DNA from: CBDCVN01 sp965223045
GTDB lineage: Bacteria > Deinococcota > Deinococci > Deinococcales > Trueperaceae
Direction of reading: 5' to 3'
Length of the DNA stretch: 64,000 nt
NCBI GenBank assembly: GCA_965223045.1
Contig: CBDCVN010000013.1
Coordinates: 3,534,001-3,598,000, forward strand
The notes under the pieces are model-generated. The model was given only the letters and a program-made list of their open reading frames with translations, did no database searches and was not told the DNA's origin. This document shows positions 1 through 10,279 of the stretch, piece after piece; position 1 is the stretch's first letter; the number at the start of each line of letters is the position of its first letter. The position numbers and the translations under genes are program-made.

Positions 1-978
1 TTATGGACACGTGTGTCGAGCTTCTTTAACCGTAATCCTAAAGAAGAAATTTACATCGTACGCGAAGATGCCAAGGGTGATAGTTGGGTGCAGTTTGGAG
101 ATGGCAAAACTGGCAAACGTTTGCCTTCTGGGCTTAAGAATGTGGTGGCTAAATACCGCAGTGGTGTGGGGGCTTATGGTCCTCCTAAACCAGAAACGAC
201 TGTTCAAGCTGGTACTAGGCTTAGTAATCTTAAGAAAATTCAGCTTCCAGGAATAGTTACAGGTGGTGATGGTCCAGAGTCGGGTGATGTTGCTCGAGCA
301 GCAGCCCCCAGCAAAATTCAAAGCCTAGATCGTTTAGTAAGCCTAAGTGATTTCGAAAACGAAGTTCTAGCAATGTCAGGTGTTTCTAAAGCACTAGCAG
401 CATGGAATTTGGTTAATAATGTCCCTTCTGTAGTAATTATTGTGCTTATGGAAACAGGTAGAGGAAAAGAGATTGAAGAAGTTCGGCAAGTGTTGAACAA
501 TTATAATCATTGCCGTGGGCCACAACGTTTTCCTATTAAGGTAGATAAGGGCGAAAGATTATATCTTTACCTAACTGTAAAAGTAGCCTATAATCCAAAT
601 TACCGTCAAGAACTTGTTGAGAGAAATATTAAAGAAGCTTTAGGTGTTTCTGGGATCAAAGAAGATGGTTTTGATAGCTCGCAGGGGCTTTTTGCTCTTG
701 GAAAACGCCGTTTTGGTCAAAGTGAGTACGCTAGTAGAATAGAAGGTACTATTCAAAATGTGGCTGGGGTGCGTTGGGCTGAGGTAATAGGCCTTGACTC
801 ACTAGATGAAAGTGAAAATCCTCGAGATTTAAGCCTCCCTTCTGCTCAAAACCTTCATCCTGTAATCTCTTGTGATAATAAGCAGAATAATAAACAGAGT
901 AATAAGCAAATTCTTAGTCTTTATAAAAATCACTTAACACTACTTCCAGTATCTGTTCCTGCTCAGGAGGCGTGTTAA
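1..978 (+). CDS. Baseplate J-like protein of a contractile injection system (5' partial)
   Basis: The reading frame is open from base 1, so the N-terminus lies outside the window; the internal GTG at 13 is not the true start. The visible part begins with a FGDG-x-x-G-x-R-LPSG pattern followed by KYRSGVGAYG, which is typical of the J-like baseplate wedge proteins of phage tails and of extracellular contractile injection systems (eCIS). The middle part (RLVSLSDFENEVLAMSGVSKA) also fits this family, whose members connect the baseplate hub to the sheath. It lies two bases upstream of a tail protein I-like gene with a strong AGGAGG ribosome site, so the two are clearly cotranscribed. The C-terminal 40 residues are rich in N, K and Q and look like a loose tail. 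The family call is firm; the eCIS rather than phage assignment rests on the DUF4157 proteins downstream. Confidence 0.82.
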   Translation, partial: LWTRVSSFFNRNPKEEIYIVREDAKGDSWVQFGDGKTGKRLPSGLKNVVAKYRSGVGAYGPPKPETTVQAGTRLSNLKKIQLPGIVTGGDGPESGDVARAAAPSKIQSLDRLVSLSDFENEVLAMSGVSKALAAWNLVNNVPSVVIIVLMETGRGKEIEEVRQVLNNYNHCRGPQRFPIKVDKGERLYLYLTVKVAYNPNYRQELVERNIKEALGVSGIKEDGFDSSQGLFALGKRRFGQSEYASRIEGTIQNVAGVRWAEVIGLDSLDESENPRDLSLPSAQNLHPVISCDNKQNNKQSNKQILSLYKNHLTLLPVSVPAQEAC

Positions 979-979
979 A

Positions 980-3418
980 ATGGGTGAAAGCCGTGTATCA
1001 CTTTACCAGAGGCTACCAGAGATTTACCGCATTAAAGACGAGGAACAAAACCCTCCTTATCAATTAAAGAACTACCTATCACTAGTTGAAGATGCTTTTA
1101 GTGCTATACACGAAAACATAGAAAATCTTTATAGTGACCTCTTTATAGAAACTTGTGATGACTGGGTAATTCCTTATATAGGTGACTTACTAGGTGTTAG
1201 CCATTTAAAAGGTGACCCTTGGACTTTACGTGCCGATGTAGCCAACACTATTGCTTTAAGGCGACGCAAGGGAACCAAAGCAAGTATAGAAAGGCTTACT
1301 TTTAACTTAACCAAGTGGGGAGTACATTGTGTAGAACTACGCGAGAATCTAGTATGGAACCAGCAGCTTAACCATCAGCGTCCTGATATTGGTGGTGACC
1401 CTCCTTATGCTGCTGTAGACCGTTTTGATCCTATTCGTGGTGGTACGGTAACTTTACGTGATCCAGCAATGCTTAGTTTGCTAAATACACCTTTTGATCC
1501 CTTTGGGCACATAGCTGACCTAAAACCTCCTAACTTTGGCAGTACCCGTTACAACTTGCCCAACTTGGCTATCTTTCTATGGAGACTAGAAGACTATCGT
1601 ATACAAGCAATAAAACCTATGTTTATAGAACCAGACATGGACACCGTAGATATGGATCCCCTAGATATCGACCCCATAGATATAGACGGTGCTTCAGATG
1701 AAAGTACTGAGGTGGCTACTCATGTTCTTCGCTTTGATGTACAACCCTTAGGTTACCCTGTCAGAATCTTTAATACCTATCAGTTTAACCCTGACAGAGA
1801 ACCACCAGTAGTTACAGAACTAGATAGAACTCCTAACCCAATTCCTAGGGTAAGGCTCAATGAAGGTGCAAAAGCAGGAAATCCTGAAGCTTATGTGGTT
1901 ATTAATAGCTACGACTCTACAGATTTTGATTCTATGTCAGTTTCACTTGATATTGCCGATGTAGGTTTGCAAATACACTTACCTGAATCAGAGTTTGCTG
2001 ATAAAACTTGGCCAGATGCAAAACCTAAGATTTGGTCAATCCGTGGAGCTAATCTTTATGCTTGGGAAGATGGCGTACAACCAATCCTTAAAAATCATGA
2101 AGTTATTATTGATCCTGAACTTGGTAGGTTTCTCATAGGAGTAAATTCTAGTACCGAGGTAGAGGCACTAAAAGAAGAAATGCTACTGACTTACACCTAT
2201 GGTGCAGTAGGACCAGTTGGTGCACACCCTATTTCTCGCAAAGCTCTACCAGAAAGGTGGGAGGGCGAGGAAATCATAGTTAAAGAGGTTAATTTCCACA
2301 GTGATCCTAATGGTCTAAACAATGCTCTTAATAATATAGACCAAGAGAATTCACCTATTGCTATCGAGATTCAAGACAGCATGGTGCATGTGCTTGATCT
2401 TAGTACTGTTGATGGCACCACTACTGAAGATGGTGAACCAAACTTGCAGCTTAACAAAACACTAATTATTCGTGTTGCAGATGGTCAGCGCCCAATTATT
2501 AAGCTAAAACAGCCACTAAGATTCCGACCCAAAAATGTCAGAAGTACTTTAACAGGTGAGGAGGAAAGAGCAGTTGAGCAACAACAATTTGATGCTGCTA
2601 TGGATGATCTAACCGTACGTTTAGAAGGGCTTTATATAGCTCGAGATTCTTCGCTATCAGAAGAGGAGCCACTCATTGCACGTACAGCACTACATAGCCT
2701 TGAGATTATAGGTTGCACTCTTGATCCGGGTGGTCATAGGTTATGGGACTGTACTAATAAAGATAGCCGTGAGGTTATTAAACCTTCTCTGCACTTGAGT
2801 AATTCCTATGGTTTTGCTGCTGAAGATGAAAAGGCTGCTTTTAATCAAACACCTGAAATTATCTTGCAGCGCACTATTGCAGGCCCGTTAGAAATTGACG
2901 ATAATTATAGACTCTTTCTCACAGATTGTATTTTAGATGCTGGCAAAGGTGTTAGTGACAATCCTGAAGAGGATTTCGGAGTTACAAATGCTAGTGATTT
3001 AAGCGATTGGGGACCACCAACAGAAGTTAGTGGTCTTACTGTTTTTGGACGAATGCGTGTAAGTAGTATAAATGGTCGTGGAGGTATATGGGTACATGCT
3101 TTAGAGGTACTCAATAATCAAAAAGGCTGCATTAAGTTTAGTTATTTTTCGGGTACAGGTGACCGTTTGCCACAAAATCTTGGCTGTGTAAAGGGAACAG
3201 AGGCAAAGCTACATTTTACCAGTGAAATCTTTGGTGAGCCTGCTTATGGGCAACTTGCCCACAGTAGTGATTTTCGTATTCGGGAACGCGGTCCCAATGA
3301 TGATGCTATGGGAGCATTTGGCTTTTTGCTGGAGGCTCACAAATGGCGTAATTTGCAAATTCGTTACCGTGAGTTTATGCCGGTTGGAGTTAGGCCACTT
3401 TTAGTGCCGGTAACTTAG
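980..3418 (+). CDS. Phage tail protein I-like baseplate wedge protein (eCIS)
   Basis: This 812-residue protein starts at an ATG one base after the previous stop codon, behind a good AGGAGG site. The first 200 residues (SLYQRLPEIYRIKDEE, then YIGDLLGVSHLKGDPWTLRADVANTIALRRRKGT) match the P2 gpI-like tail protein domain, which builds the baseplate wedge together with the J-like protein. The rest is much longer than a phage gpI. It includes an Asp-rich stretch near residues 215-235 (repeats of DMDP and IDID) and a long beta-rich part with HSLEIIGCTLDPGG-like segments, as in eCIS baseplate genes where the wedge protein has extra domains. It is followed after 13 bases by the large DUF6519 gene, so all three form one operon. 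I infer a structural role; the C-terminal half is not recognised. Confidence 0.78.
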   Translation: MGESRVSLYQRLPEIYRIKDEEQNPPYQLKNYLSLVEDAFSAIHENIENLYSDLFIETCDDWVIPYIGDLLGVSHLKGDPWTLRADVANTIALRRRKGTKASIERLTFNLTKWGVHCVELRENLVWNQQLNHQRPDIGGDPPYAAVDRFDPIRGGTVTLRDPAMLSLLNTPFDPFGHIADLKPPNFGSTRYNLPNLAIFLWRLEDYRIQAIKPMFIEPDMDTVDMDPLDIDPIDIDGASDESTEVATHVLRFDVQPLGYPVRIFNTYQFNPDREPPVVTELDRTPNPIPRVRLNEGAKAGNPEAYVVINSYDSTDFDSMSVSLDIADVGLQIHLPESEFADKTWPDAKPKIWSIRGANLYAWEDGVQPILKNHEVIIDPELGRFLIGVNSSTEVEALKEEMLLTYTYGAVGPVGAHPISRKALPERWEGEEIIVKEVNFHSDPNGLNNALNNIDQENSPIAIEIQDSMVHVLDLSTVDGTTTEDGEPNLQLNKTLIIRVADGQRPIIKLKQPLRFRPKNVRSTLTGEEERAVEQQQFDAAMDDLTVRLEGLYIARDSSLSEEEPLIARTALHSLEIIGCTLDPGGHRLWDCTNKDSREVIKPSLHLSNSYGFAAEDEKAAFNQTPEIILQRTIAGPLEIDDNYRLFLTDCILDAGKGVSDNPEEDFGVTNASDLSDWGPPTEVSGLTVFGRMRVSSINGRGGIWVHALEVLNNQKGCIKFSYFSGTGDRLPQNLGCVKGTEAKLHFTSEIFGEPAYGQLAHSSDFRIRERGPNDDAMGAFGFLLEAHKWRNLQIRYREFMPVGVRPLLVPVT

Positions 3419-3431
3419 GAGAGGATGATTT

Positions 3432-6400
3432 ATGAAGGGCGACTTTTCAAAATGGTGTTTTGATCCAAAGGAGAATTTTACTGGAACTCTCTACCAGCAA
3501 GGTAGAGTATTACTAGATACTGATGGCAACGCCCAAACACAAATTATTAACCATTGGCAAGACCAGGCAGCAAGAGACGCCTTTGGATCAGGTGTAGCTG
3601 CTGTTCCTGCAAGCATACCTAATAGCTTTAAAATTAACAGTGCTGCTATTAGTGAAGCTGGTGTAGGACTTCAAATTACTCACGGTAAATTATGGGCTGA
3701 TGGTATATTGGCTTATCTATCTGAAAACGTAGATGATCCAACCGCAGATATTTTGCGTGTAGCAGCTTACTTACAACCACCAATACAAGATGAACCCTCT
3801 ATTGTAGATGGTGCACGTGATGCAGTTATTTTGGAGCTTTGGCGCGAAGCTTTTAATGGTTTCCAAGATCCTAATAATCTTATTGAGTCTGCACTTGGTG
3901 GCCCCGATACTACTGAGCGTGCTCACACGGCTATGCGCTTTAGACTTTATCGCTTAGAGCAAAATGAAAATTGCAGCAACATAAGAGGAAAAATCCAAGA
4001 TGACTTTACTCTAAAAGGTAAACTAAGAGCTACTTTATTACCAACTACTGAAGTTGATAGAGATTGTCCAGTGGTTGAGGGAGGTGGCTATGTTGGTTTT
4101 GAACACCAACTTTATAGAATAGAAATTGCCAAAGTAAACAATACTGATAATCCCCCAGTCATGTTTAAGTGGTCGCAAATGAATGGTGGCTTGGTTGGAC
4201 GGGGTGAGTGTGATTTAGCTGACTCTGATAAGAAAATTATTCTGGAAGCTAATGATCAAGCTATAAAGATGTCAGGTTTAAGTGACTTCTATCTTGAAGT
4301 TATAGAAGAGGATTTACTTCAAGGATATTGGCGAGTCACTTATGGTGCAGAAGTTATTTTAGATGGTGATAATCTAGAAGTAGTAACTGAACGCTATATT
4401 GAAACACGGCCTACAGGGCAAGTTTTCTTTCGGCTGTGGAATGGTATTTTACCTATTACAGACTTTCCTAAACTGGGTTCAGACGAGTCAAATGAGCTAC
4501 GTGACGGTATAAGACTAGCATTTGATGATTCTACCTCTACTAACTATACCCCTGGTGATTACTGGACGTTTGAGGTGCGTGCTGGGGGAATGGTTAATGC
4601 TGATACTGATAGTCATACACTGATTGATGACAAGCCTCCTGAAGGAATTATTTATCACCGTGTACCTTTAGCTACTATTGAGTGGGAAACTACTAGTAAT
4701 CAACAAATAAGAGCAAAAGTTGTCGAGGATTGTCGTAAGATTTCCAGACCGCTTACTAATCAAGGTATATGTTGCTCTTTTACTGTTGGTGATAGGGGTG
4801 ATTATAACTCTATACAAGCTGCCCTAGATAACTTGCCCGATGCAAATGAGGATGAAGATAATTTAACTGATACAGGTGGTGAAATTTGCTTGCTCCCCGG
4901 TATCCATAAAGCCAACGTACACATAAAAGGTAAGAAAAATATAAAAATTAAAGGTTGTGACAAAAAAACCAAAGTTGTTCCTAGAGAATCAGACGCTCCT
5001 ATTTTTTTGGTAGAAGATTCTAGTAATATAACCTTAGAGCATATGGACATAGCTACTTTGGGTGGCCCGGCCATGGTGCTTAAAGCTAGTGAGCCTGGTG
5101 GGCTAGATGAAATTAATATAAGGCATAACCGTATTCTAGCTTGTCAACAGGCTATTAATGTTTATAACGGTAAAAACGTTTACATTCAGCACAATAAAAT
5201 TCGTACGTTGGATAAAGAAGGTGCTGATGTAGCCATATTTATGCTAGCCGAGAATAGTCTTATTGAGCGTAATGATATTGGCGTGGTGCCTGCTGGAGAA
5301 ACACCTACATTTCCTCAACCAGATGATGATACAAATTTAGTAGATCCTTGCATAAATCCAGAAGAGATTTATAGAAAACTATACCTTGTTAATAGCATAG
5401 TAAATATAATCTTCAAAATAGACCTTACTAAAATTTTTATAAACTTCATCATACCCTTTAAAGCTTTAGGGGGCATAAAGCTTGCTGGTGGCTCGGAACG
5501 CGTGAAAGTTATTGAAAACACTATACAAGGTGGAGCTGGTAATGGTGTTACCTTGGGCAGTGATGTACTTTTTGAAGGCAGTGATGAGGATGAAGAAGTC
5601 CACACCATTGAAAGTAATGACAAAACAATTTGGGGATATGTTGAAACTGAAGATGGTGAAGAGCTAAAAGGGGTTGTCATTACTCTCCATAATAATACTC
5701 AAGTATTTAATTATACTACTGAGGGATTAGGCTATTTCATTTTTAATGATGTTGAACCCGGTGTATACACTGTTACCTTTCCGGGTACTGACTATGCAAT
5801 TAAAGAAATTATTGTTGAAAATGCAAATGAGTTTGAAAACTTATACCGCATCAGGGTAGTTGAGCGCGAGATTGATCTTGGTGACATGATTGCTTTTCTT
5901 TATGACATAAAAATTGAAGGCAATACTATTAACAACATGGGTTTATGTGGCATTGGGATCCCGATACCAACTCTGGAAGCTAATGCCAGACCAATTAGCT
6001 CCCGTCTTGCAGCACTGAAGCGGTTTCTAACTCGCTTAGGGACTCCTGTCATCTCACTACAAATTATTGCTAATAAGATCCATAACTGCTTGCGCAATCC
6101 TTTTAATGACACTTTAAGAAGGGTTGTACAACAAAGAGGATTAGGTGGTGTTTCCCTTGGTTTATGTGGTGATGTAGAGGTGCACCGTAACCGCATAGAA
6201 AATAACGGTGTTAACCACCTTACACCTGTGTGTGGCCTTTATATAATTTATGGTGAAGAGGTTAGCATAACTCACAACTACATTGTCAACAATGGCCCAC
6301 TAGTAGACAATAGCAATGTAGAGCCTACACCTGGCAAAAGAGGGGGCATTGTATTAAGGGCAACAGCACTATCTATACTAAGTTTTCTTAAGAGTGAGCG

Positions 6401-7919
6401 TACAGGTCTAACTACACCTAAACCAGCAGTGCGTGTTCACGACAATGTTGTTGATCAACCTGCTGGACAAGCTCTTACAATATTTGGCTTGGGGCCTTTT
6501 TCTATACTCAATAATCAATTCAACAGTGAACTTTCAGGAGTAGGTACTTCGACTCTAGAACACCTTATTGGTGGAGTACTTATTGTAAGTATAAGTGGGC
6601 TTAGCACAAACCACAGACTTAGAAAGGCTATGTATTCGAATTCTAATTCAATAGTTAATGCAAAAGCCCTACCTTCTACTCCAAACTTTTCTTTCTCCTT
6701 ACCTGATGGAAACACGATGTTTAGTAATAATCAAACATATCTTGGCAAGGATAGTGAAAGTATAGCTGTTCAACTAATCATTACCTCAGATGATTTAAGT
6801 TTTGAAGGTAACCAATCGGACATGCTTTCATCGGGGTTCCAACTCAATGCTAATGAACGTTTTGCTTTCAACACTTTGTTAGATGCTCTCACACTAAGAG
6901 CTAGAGGAAACGGTTTTAAGGAACCTTTTGATTCTATGCTCAAGCTTTCTCTTTATTCAAAAACAACTGTGCTGAATAATACTAGTGATAACCAAGGCTA
7001 TCACTGTATTGTTGCTGTAAACAAAGAATCAAGTCGCCCTGTTTTTGATTTTAATAATCAAGTTATTGATAACACTTTTTGTGAACAGGCTCCTAAACTT
7101 AGTCAGAGTCTTATTAGCCAAATAAATAACCTTTTTAGAGATGCTGAAAGTTTGCAGGCTGGAATCCTTAGGGATATTACTAGCCTTCAAACTACTATAC
7201 GCACCTTATTACAATATGAAAGTAAGCGCATCGAGCGCAATTTTAGTAGAGAACATCCCCGTGTAAAGAGGGCATATGCTGGTTTAGCCCGCAACTTTGA
7301 AACTATTCGTCACCTTAATAGTGAACGTGAAGTTGCTCGCATTCGTGTTCCAGAAGTACAGAGAGATGGTGCACTTATTCATGGGCGCATTGTAAATAAG
7401 CAAAACAAAGGTCTTTTAAACCTTGTTGCCTTTGTTGAAGATTCAAAAGGAAAATCTGTACGTTCTCTTGGTACTACAACTACAGATACTTCAGGTTACT
7501 ACAGTATTTCCATTGATTCTAAAACTCTAAAACGCCTACAAAACCAAGAGTTATTTCTTACAATACGTGGTCGTGATGATGATAAAGTCCTTCACCCTGA
7601 ATCCAGGGCTCTAGAACTTACCCCAAACAATAAGCAGTTTATAGACATTGTTTTAGACAGAGGGTTTCAGCCAAGTAGGTTTGTTAGAATTAATGACGGC
7701 ATTGTCAAACCTAAGATTGAGGTAAAGCTAGAGGACTTAAAAGGTGTTAGCCCCGATGTTGCCAAGAAATTAAGAAAAGAAGGTATAGAAGACGTTTTAA
7801 CTTTTGTTAGAACAGATGACAGAACTCTCCAAAAAATTATGGGTAATGTTTTTTACAAAGTTAAGAAAGATAATGCAGATTTGCTAGATAGAGTTATTAA
7901 AGCAGATAAAGAGGAGTAG
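3432..7919 (+). CDS. Large DUF6519 / right-handed beta-helix protein of the injection system
   Basis: This protein of 1495 residues starts at ATG 3432 after GGAGAGG. Its N-terminus (KGDFSKWCFDPKENFTGTL, QQGRVLLDTDGNAQ) matches the DUF6519 domain found next to eCIS baseplate genes. From about residue 454 it has a pectate-lyase-like parallel beta-helix: SIQAALDNLP, then repeated short units of the type IRHNRILACQQAINVYNG and IEGNTINNMGLCGIGI. Two carboxypeptidase-regulatory-like beta-sandwiches follow, near residues 733-790 and 1313-1370 (HGRIVNKQNKGLL... TDTSGYYSISID). The last 60 residues (LEDLKGVSPDVAKKLRKEGI) look like a helix-hairpin-helix of the 'fatty-acid-kinase/DUF4332' type. Beta-helix domains in tail structures usually act as fibres or glycan-binding spikes; that role is inferred. 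The gene ends three bases before the first cargo gene. Confidence 0.72.
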   Translation: MKGDFSKWCFDPKENFTGTLYQQGRVLLDTDGNAQTQIINHWQDQAARDAFGSGVAAVPASIPNSFKINSAAISEAGVGLQITHGKLWADGILAYLSENVDDPTADILRVAAYLQPPIQDEPSIVDGARDAVILELWREAFNGFQDPNNLIESALGGPDTTERAHTAMRFRLYRLEQNENCSNIRGKIQDDFTLKGKLRATLLPTTEVDRDCPVVEGGGYVGFEHQLYRIEIAKVNNTDNPPVMFKWSQMNGGLVGRGECDLADSDKKIILEANDQAIKMSGLSDFYLEVIEEDLLQGYWRVTYGAEVILDGDNLEVVTERYIETRPTGQVFFRLWNGILPITDFPKLGSDESNELRDGIRLAFDDSTSTNYTPGDYWTFEVRAGGMVNADTDSHTLIDDKPPEGIIYHRVPLATIEWETTSNQQIRAKVVEDCRKISRPLTNQGICCSFTVGDRGDYNSIQAALDNLPDANEDEDNLTDTGGEICLLPGIHKANVHIKGKKNIKIKGCDKKTKVVPRESDAPIFLVEDSSNITLEHMDIATLGGPAMVLKASEPGGLDEINIRHNRILACQQAINVYNGKNVYIQHNKIRTLDKEGADVAIFMLAENSLIERNDIGVVPAGETPTFPQPDDDTNLVDPCINPEEIYRKLYLVNSIVNIIFKIDLTKIFINFIIPFKALGGIKLAGGSERVKVIENTIQGGAGNGVTLGSDVLFEGSDEDEEVHTIESNDKTIWGYVETEDGEELKGVVITLHNNTQVFNYTTEGLGYFIFNDVEPGVYTVTFPGTDYAIKEIIVENANEFENLYRIRVVEREIDLGDMIAFLYDIKIEGNTINNMGLCGIGIPIPTLEANARPISSRLAALKRFLTRLGTPVISLQIIANKIHNCLRNPFNDTLRRVVQQRGLGGVSLGLCGDVEVHRNRIENNGVNHLTPVCGLYIIYGEEVSITHNYIVNNGPLVDNSNVEPTPGKRGGIVLRATALSILSFLKSERTGLTTPKPAVRVHDNVVDQPAGQALTIFGLGPFSILNNQFNSELSGVGTSTLEHLIGGVLIVSISGLSTNHRLRKAMYSNSNSIVNAKALPSTPNFSFSLPDGNTMFSNNQTYLGKDSESIAVQLIITSDDLSFEGNQSDMLSSGFQLNANERFAFNTLLDALTLRARGNGFKEPFDSMLKLSLYSKTTVLNNTSDNQGYHCIVAVNKESSRPVFDFNNQVIDNTFCEQAPKLSQSLISQINNLFRDAESLQAGILRDITSLQTTIRTLLQYESKRIERNFSREHPRVKRAYAGLARNFETIRHLNSEREVARIRVPEVQRDGALIHGRIVNKQNKGLLNLVAFVEDSKGKSVRSLGTTTTDTSGYYSISIDSKTLKRLQNQELFLTIRGRDDDKVLHPESRALELTPNNKQFIDIVLDRGFQPSRFVRINDGIVKPKIEVKLEDLKGVSPDVAKKLRKEGIEDVLTFVRTDDRTLQKIMGNVFYKVKKDNADLLDRVIKADKEE

Positions 7920-7922
7920 GTT

Positions 7923-10097
7923 ATGTCCCACGCCCTTGCTCAAAAACCTGCTGCTAAGGATGCACTATCCAAGAATTACAGTGGTAAGTATAGTGCTTCC
8001 CCAAAAGTTACGCCTGCTTTTACTTCTGTTCCTTTTCCAGTGATTCAGCGTTGTGCTTGTGGTGGTGGGTGTCCTAGTTGTCAGGCGGAGAAAGAAGAAA
8101 ACAAAGTATTGCCCATACAAGCTAAGTTGCGTATTGGTGCTACTAATGACAAGTATGAGCAAGAGGCGGATCGTGTGGCGGAGCAGGTGATGCGTATACC
8201 AGAGCCTAGTTTGCAGCGTCAGGTGGGTGAGGAAGAAGAGGAGGGATTTTTGCAGACTAAGCCCCTTTTACAACGCCGAGCTGCTGATAATAGTAGTGGT
8301 AGTGAGGTTTCGCCTATTGTGCATGAGGTATTGCGCTCATCAGGTCAGCCACTGGATACAAGCACACGTGGTTTTATGGAATCTCGTTTTGGTCATGACT
8401 TTAGTCAAGTGCGCATACATACGAATGATCATGCTGATCTATCAACACGTGTTGTAAATGCGCTTGCTTATACGGTTGGCAATCATATAGTATTTCGGAA
8501 AGGTTTCTATGCACCTCAAACTAGCCTAGGGCATAGATTACTAATTCATGAATTAGTTCATGTCATGCAAGCTCGAACTCAGACTGCTGATACTAAATCA
8601 ACTATAGTTAGCCCTATCAACAATGCTGTTGAATATAAAGCAGAACCTGCTCGAGGACGTTTAGCAAAAGGTATTGCCACTTTGAAACGCGCACCTATAA
8701 ATATGCTGTTAAGGCAATTAGATGAAGAGTTATCCCCTGAAAATATGTATGTCAGGCTAACTGCTGAGGTTGGATTTCGTCAAGGGGTAAGAGGTGAGGA
8801 TGGAAGATTATTGCGCCGCTCTAGCAATACACATGCCATTATCCAATTGATTGATGGAGAAGGGCGTCGTATACAGGTCACATTTGGTCAGCAAGTGAGG
8901 GGCTTACATGCTGAAGAACATGCTCTTCGACGACTTAGGTCATTACTTGGTCCTGCTGCTCAGTCAACAGGAGCTCAGCGACGTGCAGCAGAACGTCTCA
9001 TTGGACGCCAGCGGCGTCGATTTGGAGAGCAAGCAGCTGAAACCTTGCGTCAGCAGTTTACAGAAATCCGTGAGCGCTTAGTGGGTGGTCGACTAGTTGT
9101 TGTGGTTAATCAGTATGTTTGTGAAGATCGTTGTCAACGTGCTTTACGGGATTTTGCTGATGAATATAGATTGGAAACAGTTACAGCACATGTTTTTGAA
9201 AGTGAAGGGCGGAGACCAAGAACAACATTCCATACCCAAACGCACCCATCAGCAAGAGCTGGAACAGTTCAGCGCCGAGATGCTGTTATCTATCACCAAC
9301 CCAGAAGGAGGCGTATGCAAAGGATCATTCGAGGAGTTGGAGGAATTACCACTTTATTAGGTATTGTATTTGCTGGAAGTACTTCGCTCGCTCATGCTCA
9401 AGTAGCAGACAGGATTAGGGCTTCCCGACGTCAAGAGCGTGCAAGAAGAAGAGTCCAAATTGAACGCAACGGAATAGACCTCTACAACCTTCAATACCAT
9501 TTGCCAAATATATTTGAACACCCGCCGTTAGAAGTCAATTCCAATTCACGAAATGAATTCCATCTCGCAGTTCTTAACTGGATAAGGCGTGATTATCAAG
9601 AAGGTGGTAATGGTCATTGGCAACGCTATTTTGAAACAGAGCTTGCTAGGGGTATTAGAGAAAATGATACTGATTTGCTTGGTGTCACTCTTGTCAATTT
9701 TTTAGATGGTTCTGGTATTGATTTGGGACGTTTGTTTGGTGTACGCTTAGGAATCACAGAGCGTGGGAATAGACAGTATATTGAAGATAATCTTGAACTA
9801 GTGAATCGTTTTTTAGAGAATGAAACTAATTATCTTGAATCTGCTGCTGCTGCTGCTGAATTAGCAGCAGCTTCAAGAAATCTAATTCAGGAAGCTCTTG
9901 AATCATATCAAATTAGCATACTAGATAGTTCTACAATCATTAACAACCTTCGTCATATGGGTAACCAATATCGTAATTATGTTCACACTTTACGGATAAC
10001 ACGAAATGCATTAAATCAAGCCTATCGTGTCAATCGTGAAAGGTGGCATCGACTTGATGAGGCAATAGCACAAACATATGAGCGTCTTGGTGAATAG
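7923..10097 (+). CDS. DUF4157 eCIS cargo protein with a deaminase-like domain
   Basis: The protein has 724 residues. Residues 41-53 carry a CxCGGGCPxC motif, and residues 67-217 form a DUF4157 domain with GATNDKYEQEADRVAEQVM, FGHDFSQVRIHT and the metalloprotease-like HELVH at 209-213. DUF4157 is a known marker of proteins loaded into contractile injection systems. After it, residues 300-460 show HAEEHAL at 329-335 and, about 65 residues on, VVVVNQYVCEDRC with Cys400 and Cys404. A His-x-Glu followed by a strand and a C-x(2-4)-C pair is the zinc-binding signature of the cytidine deaminase fold, seen in many polymorphic toxins. A hydrophobic stretch at about 468-492 and a helical C-terminus follow. 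No immunity gene is evident next to it. The DUF4157 call is firm, the deaminase call is a motif-based inference, and the target (nucleotide, RNA, DNA or protein) is unknown. Confidence 0.75.
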   Translation: MSHALAQKPAAKDALSKNYSGKYSASPKVTPAFTSVPFPVIQRCACGGGCPSCQAEKEENKVLPIQAKLRIGATNDKYEQEADRVAEQVMRIPEPSLQRQVGEEEEEGFLQTKPLLQRRAADNSSGSEVSPIVHEVLRSSGQPLDTSTRGFMESRFGHDFSQVRIHTNDHADLSTRVVNALAYTVGNHIVFRKGFYAPQTSLGHRLLIHELVHVMQARTQTADTKSTIVSPINNAVEYKAEPARGRLAKGIATLKRAPINMLLRQLDEELSPENMYVRLTAEVGFRQGVRGEDGRLLRRSSNTHAIIQLIDGEGRRIQVTFGQQVRGLHAEEHALRRLRSLLGPAAQSTGAQRRAAERLIGRQRRRFGEQAAETLRQQFTEIRERLVGGRLVVVVNQYVCEDRCQRALRDFADEYRLETVTAHVFESEGRRPRTTFHTQTHPSARAGTVQRRDAVIYHQPRRRRMQRIIRGVGGITTLLGIVFAGSTSLAHAQVADRIRASRRQERARRRVQIERNGIDLYNLQYHLPNIFEHPPLEVNSNSRNEFHLAVLNWIRRDYQEGGNGHWQRYFETELARGIRENDTDLLGVTLVNFLDGSGIDLGRLFGVRLGITERGNRQYIEDNLELVNRFLENETNYLESAAAAAELAAASRNLIQEALESYQISILDSSTIINNLRHMGNQYRNYVHTLRITRNALNQAYRVNRERWHRLDEAIAQTYERLGE

Positions 10098-10279
10098 CAT
10101 ATCTCCCACACCTTCAGCATTAAGGTTTTGGTATTTATGAGAATAACGGCTACAATAGGGAATTAGCAGCCAGTATGTATAATTAACCTCATCCCATTCA
10201 TGAACGTCCTGAGCCTAAGAAAGCGCTAAGGTAATGCAATGGGAAACATCCTTACTCAAACCCTTGGGAAAGTAGGAAA

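Noticed and set aside
13..40. GTG at 13 as the start of the baseplate J-like gene
   Set aside because: The frame is open to base 1 and the family is much longer at its N-terminus; the gene is cut by the window edge.
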